Origin: Colius striatus
Lineage: Eukaryota; Chordata; Aves; Coliiformes; Coliidae
Reading direction: 5' to 3'
DNA: 64,000 nt
Assembly: GCF_028858725.1 (NCBI RefSeq)
Contig: NC_084768.1
Coordinates: forward strand, 2,029,853-2,093,852
The translations under genes and the position numbers were made by a program. Below, one piece after another: positions 44,902 to 54,411 of this stretch (its first letter is position 1; each line of letters starts with the position of its first letter). The notes under the pieces are model-generated. The model saw only the letters and a list, made by a program, of their open reading frames with translations. It searched no databases and was not told where the DNA came from.

Positions 44902-47900
44902 AACAAGACAGGATGCTCATGCACATTCTCTGTGATCCAGTGGCACTGTAGCCCTTTCCCCTGAAGCAGAAAGAAGTGTTTCAGTTTAGGACTCAGATAG
45001 CATGGCAGAAAGGCACACAGGTTCAACCACCACCGACTGTTGTGGGCACCTTTGGATTTGATAACCCCTCTTGAGGTACCCTAGAGTAAACCTGAATTGC
45101 AGATAGGACTGAGAAGCCTACCTTCATCAGAAATCAGGCTCCTAGCTGATGAAGTTTTTCATCATCATCATGACTTTCTTGTGATGTGCATGGAATTAAA
45201 TATACAACCCCCTGTTATTCTCATCTCCCGTGAGAATTAGGTCAGTAACTTTCTGGGGTATGTGTCACCATTCTGTGATTAAAAAAGCTGCTGGTCTGGT
45301 TACTCTCCATGTACTAAAGCTTTTGGCTTTGTTTGGATTTTATTTTAATACTACTATGTGACTAGTTTGCAGCTAAAGAAACTGCATTAAGTAATCTATA
45401 TTTCTACTGGTCTTGAGTGTCTTACTGGGAGCTCAACTGGAAAAGCATATTTCTGAATGCAGCCTGCTTTTTTTATCATATGAATGTAACCATAGAGTTT
45501 ACTAGGAATAAAACAGAATAGAAATAGTATACAGTTATTTGATTAGAAGACTTTTGTAACAAACCTATGCATTTACTAAAAGAGTTTCTAAAAATGAAAG
45601 TTTTAAATGGTATTATTATTTATATACAGTTAAAATATATATGTATAAATTTGCTCCACTCACTATTTTGTGAAAGTACTTAGAATGTAAGTGGCCATCA
45701 CTTCTGAGGAGAAAATTTAAAAGCCATTTTCTTAATGAGAACTGTGAAAACACAAAGCAATACCCTGCAGATTTTGTAACCAGTCAACTGAATCAATCAA
45801 TTCTAGTGATTTCATGTGAAATTGGCTTTTTAAAAATAAGTTGCTATTAAAGTAGAAATTAGTGCAAGTATTTACTTGGGAAATAATCACTTAAACTAAT
45901 TTAAGACTGACTTGTTACAGTGGCTCCTAACTCATTTTGTGGGCCAGAATCTGCAGACTGATGCCACAGAGGCGGTACCAGTAGTGATGTTTATGGATTT
46001 GGACGTTTACTTTGTGCTTGGTTTGGTAAATTCCATTCTTCACTTCAGCGAATGGAACATGTGGCTGTCTGTAACATGGTAAAATACGTCATACATGCTT
46101 TGGTCCTGAGTCCAGCAGAGCTGGTGACAAAGTGCCCCCGTGCCGTGAGGCACAGGCCAGTCCCATGGCACAGGTGCCTGCAGGCTGGGGGATGTCGGTG
46201 CCCGCGGCGCGGCGGCAGAGGGAGCCCGGTGAGCGCCCCTTGCGCTGCGTGTGCGAGGCCTCAGGAGGCCACGGTCCTACCCAGCCCTTGCACGTACCTG
46301 CTCTTGCAGGACACGGCTGGAAAGGCCAGGGGGCTGGGCAGAATAGACAGAACACTTTTGAGGATCTCTGACAAGCAGAATGTAGAAACCAAGAGACAGT
46401 AGAAAACACCCGCTATCGTGTCCGTGCAATTGTGTTTGGTTTATTTCTGGTTGGGTTCATTGTGTCTCCCTGTGACATATTAATGGATGGCTTTCATTTG
46501 CATCTTTTATACCAAAGTTTTAATGTTAAGCCTTCAAATTTTGTAAAAAGAAAAGAAAAAGGGAAAAAAAAAACCTAAGAAAAAGAAAAAAGTGACTCCA
46601 GAAACAAAGCAAAACCACAAGAAAGACGGGATCTTTTCTTATGCTGAGGGCTTTTTCCCCAAGTAGCATTCAGCAGTTGCTTCCTGGGTGTTACAAGGAT
46701 GCTCAGCAGTCTTATAAAATCTGTTTTGAAGAGTATGAAATACTTTACTGTTGCATGTTCTGCTGTAGAACGGGAAAAAGATCTTGGTGAGCATGTCAAG
46801 CTGATTCTGGGACAGTCAGTACTTATTCTTCTGCAAATGAGTGATCAGAGATGTGATGATGAAGAACAGACTGACTGTGCTCTGTAACGTGGAATGTCTC
46901 CCTGCGGCCAGTCGCTCAGCCTGGACAGCTCTGTCCTCTGACAAAGTGCCTTACTGGCCGCAGCTGCACCTGACTCGTAGTCTGAAGTTTATTCACCTCA
47001 TGTAGACCACAGACCAGAAGAGACTAGATAGGAAAAAATCATTACTCTCTTTATTTCACATTAACTGATATAAAATGCGTTGTGGGGAGGTGTGCATGAT
47101 GCAGCATGCGCCGTTGCCCCATTTGCTGTTGTCAGATCGTGAAAGTAGATGTGTGGTCTGGGAGAAAACGTGATGATTGTGGTGTTGCAAGTAATGGAAT
47201 AAAAGCAATGCAAGACTGCTCCATTTTTAGCAGTAGGTTTTTTCATAGCTTTAATTTATGGTACAGTGAACTCCTGAGTAGGGCCTGTCCTGCTGTCCGT
47301 TACAGTGATGACGTGTTGTGCCTGTCTAACTGCAGGAGAAGCGGGCTCCCGATGCTTAAGACAAGGACAAAGTGAGCAAACACATCATATATTACTGTAA
47401 TGCATCTGTGTGTGTCTCATAGCAAAAACTCTCCATTTCAAGACTTAATAATTTGCTATTCTGAAAGTGTTTTATAAATTATTCTAAATTTTTTAACTTT
47501 TTATACAGGTGATTTTTGAGGTAACACGTAATTTGTACTGGGCTGTAATCCAATTAGAGAGGTACCTGTTTCTTCATGTTTAGGTAACAGTAGTGCTACT
47601 AATATTTCATTTGTCTGTTAACTCTATGCTACAGAAAGTCCACTTGTATTTGTTGCAAATAACGAGTTGTAAAATCACGCAAAAGGCTCTTTAAGACATG
47701 GAAGGGAGGTTACTGTCTCGTTCCTGTGATTATTAAGGTTGTACTCTTATCTTGCCAAAACCAAATTAACACGAGCACGACAGTTTGAGCTCTAAAACGT
47801 GTTCGCTTCTGCTATGCAGAAATAGGGGCGTATTGTCTGAATACCTTTGATAACAGAAGTGTTTAATATTTAACTCTGTTGTTACTTCACTGTTTTACAG

Positions 47901-47910
47901 CTCTTGGGGA
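44902..47910 (+). other. Distal 3' UTR or flank of SLC44A5
   Basis: Unique AT-rich sequence with candidate poly(A) hexamers AATAAA near 45508 and 47198. It is interrupted by a GC-rich, CpG-bearing patch at about 46130-46340 and an A/G-rich run at 46548-46592. No protein-coding exon is recognisable. Confidence 0.4.
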
Positions 47911-47916
47911 TTGTCT

Positions 47917-47922
47917 AATAAA
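47917..47922 (+). terminator. SLC44A5: Candidate distal poly(A) signal of SLC44A5
   Basis: AATAAA in GTCTAATAAAGATTTCG, followed within 30 bp by the GT-rich CTGGTTTGTGCTCC. This is the typical hexamer plus downstream-element arrangement on the + strand. Assignment to SLC44A5, which would give a ~5-kb 3' UTR, is inference. Confidence 0.45.
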
Positions 47923-47944
47923 GATTTCGATATAAAGCGACTGG

Positions 47945-48000
47945 TTTGTGCTCCGCGGCGCGCGCGGGGACGGGGCACAACGGGGCGGCGCGAGGCGGGT
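47945..48000. other. CpG-dense GC-rich block
   Basis: CCGCGGCGCGCGCGGGGACG and GGGGCGGCGCGAGGCGG: the most CpG-dense stretch of the window, between the candidate poly(A) site and the minisatellite. No promoter or exon could be assigned. Confidence 0.6.
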
Positions 48001-48690
48001 CCCGTCCTGTCCCATCCCTCAGCAGGTCCCATCCTGTCCCATCCCTCAGCAGGTCCTGTTTCGTCCCTCAGCGGTCCCGTCCTGTCCCGTCCTTCAGCGG
48101 TCCTGTCCTGTCCCTCAGCGGTCCTGTCCTGTCCTTCAGCAAGTCCCGTCCTGTCCCGCAGCGGTCCTGACCCTCGGCGAGTCCTGTTCCATCCCTCAGC
48201 GATCTTGTTCCTCAACAGCTCCAGTTCCATCTGTCAGTGGTCCCGTCCCTCAGCGGATCCAGTCCTGTCCCTCAATGGGTCCCATCCTGTCCTTCAGCGG
48301 TCCCATCCCTCAATGGGTCCCATCCTGTCCCTCAGCGGTCCCATCCCTCAATGGGTCCCATCCTGTCCCTCAGCGGTCCCATCCCTCAATGGGTCCCATC
48401 CTGTCCTTCAGCGGTCCCATCCCTCAATGGGTCCCATCCTGTCCCTCAGCGGTCCCATCCCTCAATGGGTCCCATCCTGTCTCTCAGTGGTCCCATCCCT
48501 CAATGGGTCCCATCCTGTCCCTCAGTGGTCCCATCCCTCAGCGGGTCCTGCCCCATCTGTCAGTGGATCCTGTCCTGTCCCTCAGTGAGTCCCATCCCAT
48601 CCCTCAGCGGTCTCATCCCTCAACAGTCCCGTCCCTCAGCAGGTCTGGTCCTGCCTCTCAGCGGGTCCCGTCCCTCAGCAGTCCTTTAAA
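47998..48690. repeat. GC-rich minisatellite (about 20-bp units upgraded to 38-bp units)
   Basis: The left part has loose ~17-21-bp units of the type GTCCCGTCCTGTCCCTCAGC. From 48299 to about 48545 a dimeric 38-bp unit (GGTCCCATCCCTCAATG plus GGTCCCATCCTGTCCCTCAGC-type halves) repeats about 6.5 times with near identity, starting at 48299, 48337, 48375, 48413, 48451, 48489 and 48527. The long ORFs here (up to 285 codons) come from the repeat: 38 is not divisible by three, so three units cycle through all frames and stay open. The - strand is G-rich with regular GGG runs. Confidence 0.9.
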
Positions 48691-51659
48691 ATCATCGAGT
48701 CCGGCCTTTGTCCCAGCCCTATATTGCGATGGAACCGAAGCGCTGCGGCGTGGGGAGGCCGCGCGCCACCAGCCCGGGACGGAGGGAGACGCTCAGCTGA
48801 ACTGACAAAGGTATGAGGGTTGTTGGTTAATTGTTTCATTCAAATTCTTTGAGCAGTGTGGTTACAAACGTGGTGGGGGTGGCTGAATCTGTTTGAGACC
48901 TTATGAGCTCAGGCTCGCAGTTAAGATATGCACTGTAAGTCCTTCCATGTATGAGGAAGCTTTGAGGATGCTCCTGGCACTCAGCAAGCACCGCAGTGAG
49001 ATTTGGACATAAAGATTTGGAATTAACACAAGAAGCTACGATGCTGACAGCTGAGGCCAACTGGGCATTGCTCTGGTCCAGCAGAGCGACACCTGCAGCG
49101 AGAGGGAACCACCTTCCGTGGAAACGGTGTGTTTGAGATTCAGTGGCTGAACAGATGCAGAGAGATGCATCCAGGCTCACAGGATGCTTTGGATTCAGAG
49201 TTGCAGCAGATGATCATTTAGAGGGAAGTGAGCACTGTGTTGTGCTTATGCTGTAGGATATGACTTCTTTGAGCAGGTTAAATGCGCCAGTTGTTTTGAC
49301 AGAAAAGCTGGTGGATTTGTGTTGCCCAGTCAGCCATAGTGTGAGTCAGTGGCTGTGAGCAGCAGAAGCTGCTGAGAAAATACAGTTCTGACAAGAGAGA
49401 ATGGCCCAGCCTGGAAGGTCTGGATGTGGGCAGTTTCAGTCCAAACTAAACAGTGGAAGATGACCCATAAAAGTGAGCTTCAGAGGAATACCCATGTTCC
49501 CCGAGCTGTTTGGCATCTGGCATGTCCAAGGCCAGGCCACGCAGGGTAAGCACTAGTTAAAACCTTACCTGTAACTGAAAATATATCCTCTCACAATTGA
49601 AAGGAAAAACAACTCTGCTTGAAGCCAGGGGAGCTACATAAGGTCACTCACTCTCTAAAATCAATGCCACAATTACATTCCGTTACTGTGGACAGAAGTG
49701 TGTAGTAGTGCAGTAGATACCCGCTACAGGATCTCGTTCTCTCGTGTTCTACCCAAGAGCATGTGGGGGAGAGAGTTAACAGATCTGGGTGTTTTCAGGA
49801 GCTACTAATTTTATTCTAAAAAGTAAATAGTGGAGTTAAAATGCACAAACACGTACTTCAGCGTAAATCAGTTTATTGACAACTTAGAGGCAGTTTGTGT
49901 TTCTCTCATTATTAATCTTGTGCCATCTTTGTCTCTATTCTGGGGACTTGCACACACGCAGCTAAGCTGTGGATTCAGAAATGAACCAAACCAGTTCAGG
50001 CTTTTTTCACCTCTTCATTTAAACCTGTGATAAATCGTTTCCATTTTCTGAAAAAGATTGGTTGTCATGTTGTTAGTGACTTGTGTGACAAAGCTGGCTG
50101 CTTGACTTTTAACTGTGGAACTAGCAGGTGTTCAAATCTAATTAGCAGGCATTAAAATCTAATTAGCAGCAACACATTTTTTTCCAAGTAGTTGTCTAGG
50201 GAGCACCTATGGAGTAGCTGAATGTTTGTTATATGTATGTTACTGTAATGATGAAAGACATGGGTGAAATCAGCAGTATGGAATCAAGTAATTCCTTAGC
50301 CAGGGCTGGCAGAGCTACTTTGCCACACCAGCAATAACAACGATACAAGCAATGAAACTCTCTAATCAGCTTGGCTTCGTCTGAGCAAGAGTAACACTGT
50401 GTGGGTGGTCAAGCAGTTCTACGTCTCCATCTGACACAGCAAGACAGGGAAATAACCTCAGACAGAAAAGCTGGAAAGCAGGTCGTGTAAACAGTTCTCC
50501 TCTTTGAAAAACTGAATTAGCAAGGGACCACATTCTAGTCAGTATTTTAGTTAATGACCTGGGTGCCACAATAACGAGGTTCTTGGTGGATTTTTGACAG
50601 CACAAGAGATCAGAATTGAGGAGCTCAGAACTAGAGTTCCAAATGATTTTGAAAGCTGAGAAATAAGAAAGAAGTGGGGTGAAATTCAGTGTGGTAAAAT
50701 AGAAGCTGCTTACCTAGGGTGGAATGATCTATGGGGAACGGTGAACAGGAGACAGGCATCATCCCAGAACACACAGCAATGAGCAACTCACACTCCCTGA
50801 TCTTCCCGCCCAAGCATCAGAAAGGGCCTGGCTAAAACTGAGTCTTGTGCTCCAAGGAGGACACAGACAACAGTGTGGAAACAACCAGGCATTTAGAAAG
50901 TATTACTTGGTATGAAAAACTTGATAAATCGGATTTGTTTGGCAGGGAGAAGACTGGGGGTTTCCTATTGTTCCTGAGAAAGCGACAGATTTCCTATGGA
51001 GCCTGTAAAAATGTCTGCTGTCACTTACAAACAGCTTAGTCAGACATCCTCACCAGCAGTAGCTATTTCCCTGTGTGTGCCTTGGGGTGACAAGCAGACT
51101 AAAGAATATCTTTATATGAACACAAACCTATACTGCCAGTGAGCAGAATTTCAGTACATCTGGAGTCCAGTACTTCTGGAATCCTTTTAATTGCACAATT
51201 TGAAATATTTCTAAAAGATTTAGAAGGTGCTGCAGCAAGAGACTGTTTCTTCACTCTGCATACAGAAGGACTATCAACTTCTAACAATAAGCAGGCCTCC
51301 TTTAGAGATTCTCTGAACTTTGCAGCAGGAGGACATTTTTCACTTGTATTTCTGCCTCCTCCTATAGCAGGTTGACTATAATAAATGTTTAGTTTTCCTT
51401 TGTAGTATAGTTACTTGTTTCAAAACACAGTAGAGTGCAAGCCAGCCCCAACTTGCATCGGTTAGGCAGGCCAGGGATGGAAGGGGAAAAGGAGTAGAAA
51501 GCGACAGCCAGTCTCTCATAGTACTTTTGTGTCACAACTTAGGAAGTTAAAGTGATATTTTGTCCTTTGAGAACCTCTTGGTGCAAAATATGTTTTGCAT
51601 CATTAGTTCCACTTTGGATTTCACTGTTAGCAAGTGCCATATGATAATCCTACCTTGTA
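48691..51659. other. Intergenic DNA between SLC44A5 and LHX8
   Basis: Unique sequence with no convincing exon. It contains a 21-bp-period TAATTAG repeat at 50122-50169. ATCATCGAGTCCGGCC at about 48691-48706 may be a scrap of CR1. Confidence 0.5.
50122..50169. promoter_or_regulatory. Repeated TAATTAG homeodomain-type sites
   Basis: AAATCTAATTAGCAG occurs at 50134-50148 and 50155-50169, exactly 21 bp apart, preceded by a partial third unit (CTAGCAGGTGTTCAAAT). TAATTA is the core bound by many LIM-type homeodomains. Function is inference. Confidence 0.3.
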
Positions 51660-51760
51660 GGCTTGCAAACAATGTAATAGTTATGCAGAAGAATCCATAA
51701 AGTGTCTTGCAGGCTAAATATACTCACATGCCTGGGCAGCAACAACAATCTGGAAAGTGC
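51660..51760. repeat. Copy A of a locally duplicated ~100-bp segment
   Basis: GTAATAGTTATGCAG...AATCCATA and GTGTCTTGCAGGCTAAATAT, then CCTGGGCAGCAA, recur at 54123-54221 with only scattered substitutions and small indels. Same orientation, 2.46 kb apart. Confidence 0.85.
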
Positions 51761-53224
51761 AAGAAGCAGTAAGGACAACTCTAGTGTTAGAACAGCTCAG
51801 TGGCAAAGTCACAAATGCAAGCCAGGGCACAACAGCATAAGCACTCAAAGCAGCTTCAGTGCAGAGCAGCAGACGTAAACTGCCTTCCATTGTCCACATG
51901 CTCTGTCAGCCCTGCACAGCCCAACACCTGCTGCAGACAGATCAAGTCAGACAGTGGCACAAGCCTGGCACTCTTAAACGAAAACTCACAAGTCCAGCTC
52001 CTCTGCTGGCAGCATCCTGTTTTCAACATTGTGTGTCCCTGACACACGTACAAAGGGCTGCTCAAACATTCACCATAGCAAAAGATGACTTCTCTTGCTT
52101 CCCATTTTCACGGGGAAATGGGAAAATTGCATTTACTTTAATCCTGCACTAACTTTGGAACTGAAGAGGGTGTTTCATAAATAAGCTTAGACTTACTTTG
52201 TTTCTGGCAACCTGAAGCCATTAGTGCTTCCAATTAGAGTGAATAATTACTTTATTTAAAAAGAGACTTGATGTAAGTTGCATTTTAAAACAAGACAATT
52301 GAATAGCATTTTAATTTGCTAAGTTAACACCTAAATTAGCATTAATTGGCATTTAACTGGTAAACTTGGGCAGCAAGGTTGTCCTACTTGCAGCTCAGAC
52401 CCAACACGTGCACTGAAGCCAAGTCTGTGTATTGCTGCACATGCAGTTTTGTGTCATGCAGACACATGGAACTAGCTCAGGTACTGAAAAAGGACACGTC
52501 AAATAGAGTATTTCACTAGTAAGTCACATATGTTAGAGTACAATGTAAGGGCAGTCAAGTTCACAACAGCCCCTGTCCTTAGAGTGTTGTGTGAAAAAAA
52601 AATGTGGCAGGATATGAGCCTAGACAAACTACTGGTGCAAATAGATTGCTTGTGCCCTTCAACTTAGCTCAAACATGTGAGAGGAGCAGTTGAAACAGTG
52701 GCAACATATAATTCATGGAATGCCTGAGTAATTAAGGGCTTGCCATTGAAGTGATGCTCTCAGAAGCCAACATGTTTCCATGGTGGCAAGGAGAATACTG
52801 TCATTTCCACATTCAATGGGACACATAAGAAATTTCAGAGGGGACACCCAACCTCAGAGGTGGGAGAGAAAATAAAAAGGTTCACAGACACACATACCCC
52901 TTCCCTTCAAAGGTACCATTTCCTCTGATGCAAGTTTAGGTGTGCAGGAAGGAAACTGGTCTGGGAATTGATGGTATGCGCTAGACTTTGTCCATCAAAT
53001 CAGGGTAGCAAAGCAGATCTCACAACTAAGTGTCAGCACACTAACAGTGTAACACAGGAGACTTTCAGGCATTTCACTGAATTTCCCTCCTTTCAGCAGC
53101 AGTGTGATACAGGTCAGGTAAAGTACTGAACTCCATTTTGGTTTAAAATGCAGGCTCTCTTTAAAGCATTGCAATATTAGTGACCATCCTGCTTAACAAA
53201 ACTAGAAGATAAAACCACTGAAGA
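51761..53224. other. Intergenic DNA upstream of the LHX8 3' end
   Basis: Unique. 52180-52380 is rich in TAAT/ATTA cores. No exon recognised. Confidence 0.45.
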
Positions 53225-53455
53225 AAACTGGAACACAAAAAGTTCCACTTAAACATAAGAAAACACTATTTCCCTGTTTCAGTGAGGGAGACCTGGCACA
53301 GGCTGCCCAGGGGGGTTGTGGAGGCTCCATCCTTGGAGGGCTTCAAGACCAACGTGGACACGTTCCTGATCTAGGTGACCCTGCTTCTGCAGGGGGGTTG
53401 GACTGGATGATCTCTAAAGGTCCCTTCCAACCCCCACCATTCTGTGATTCTATGA
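53225..53455 (+). mobile_element. CR1 LINE 3' end
   Basis: AACTGGAACACAAAAAGTTC through CCACCATTCTGTGATTCTAT at 53436-53455. About 230 bp, 5'-truncated, 3' of LHX8. Confidence 0.9.
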
Positions 53456-53835
53456 AAACAGAAGCTGAAGTAGTAAAAACTCAAACTGTTAAAGCAGATG
53501 AGAATTCAGGTTCTGCTCCTGCTGACTGAAATCACGGTTAAAAATTCATCCTACACATCCGTTTCCCTGACCCTGCAGACCAGCACTGTTGTGTGTATGC
53601 TTACTTTAGAAGAGTACTTGTTTGGGCTGTTTCCAAGAACCATCTCAGCTCATTAAGTGATTTAAAAGATTGAGACATACATGAACTCTCCTGAAAGACT
53701 TTGGTGTAGTGTAGCTAATTATACCAGGAACCACCTTCTCTTAAAATTGAGGACTCGAGTTCAGCGCTTGACAAGCGACCACAGTCCAGCCATGAACACA
53801 GCAAGAGCTTTGCTTGGCATGCTACAGCACAAACT

Positions 53836-53841
53836 TTTATT
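53836..53841 (-). terminator. LHX8: Candidate LHX8 poly(A) signal
   Basis: AATAAA on the - strand (GCGAATAAAAGTTTGTGCTG). Another AATAAA lies about 35 bp upstream in transcript sense. Downstream sequence is GT-rich (GCTGTGTTCATGGCTGG). Confidence 0.5.
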
Positions 53842-54122
53842 CGCTTTGTTTCGAAAATATCTGCAACCAAAATTTATTTTTGTAAACTCACAGAAATAAG
53901 CTTTAACATAGAGGCTGTGTACAACTCAAATACAGGTCATACTCTTAGCAATAACTTACAGACACAAACTAATGATCATCTACAATTTCACAAAGAATTG
54001 TAAACATTTTGCACAATTGTCAGTCCTTTCTTTTAGGCAAAGTGCTCTTTTGATGACAAATAAATTAACACACACATAACTAGAGTGGACTACTTCCAGA
54101 CAATACAAAAAGGTGTTTAATA

Positions 54123-54221
54123 AGGCTTGTAAACAACGTAATAGTTATGCAGAATCCATAAAAGTGTCTTGCAGGCTAAATATACTTACATACCTGGGCA
54201 GCAAAAGTGATCTTGAAAATG
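54123..54221. repeat. Copy B of the duplicated ~100-bp segment, in the LHX8 3' UTR
   Basis: Matches 51660-51760. On the - strand both copies include GCTGCCCAG followed by G(T/C)ATGT(A/G)AGT, a splice-donor-like sequence that is intact (CAG|GTATGTAAGT) only in copy B. Confidence 0.85.
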
Positions 54222-54334
54222 CTTTAAATGTTAAATAAAAAGTTAACATTCATCTCTTTCCAATGGTATTTTTAATACACAATAAATGACTTAAGGTTAC
54301 ATCCTTAATAGCTTATATCCCTGACAAAAAGGAA

Positions 54335-54411
54335 TTAGGTGTGACTTAGTGGCAGTTGGGTCATTGAATGGGGTAGCAAAGGCTGGAGTCCAAGAGCTGT
54401 AGGTGAATGAG
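54335..54411 (-). CDS. LHX8: LHX8 terminal coding exon
   Basis: Acceptor TTTTTGTAG. Encodes (A)[18 protein letters not shown] then LPLSHT and stop TAA at 54337-54335. The tail matches the LHX8-specific C-terminus. Confidence 0.95.

Larger units (their letters stand above)
53815..54334 (-). other. LHX8: LHX8 3' UTR (probable)
   Basis: The - strand sequence after the TAA codon (54335-54337) is AT-rich and contains duplication copy B (54123-54221). Candidate AATAAA signals lie at 53872-53877 and 53836-53841 (TTTATT on the + strand), the latter followed by GT-rich sequence. Extent inferred. Confidence 0.5.

Noticed and set aside
48299..48545. Regularly spaced repeats considered as a CRISPR array
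   Set aside because: There are no unique spacers; the units are directly adjacent, and the locus is vertebrate.
47895..48805. Proline/serine-rich ORFs up to 285 aa over the minisatellite
   Set aside because: The same peptide recurs in all three frames because a 38-bp unit cycles through frames every 114 bp. This is a repeat artefact.
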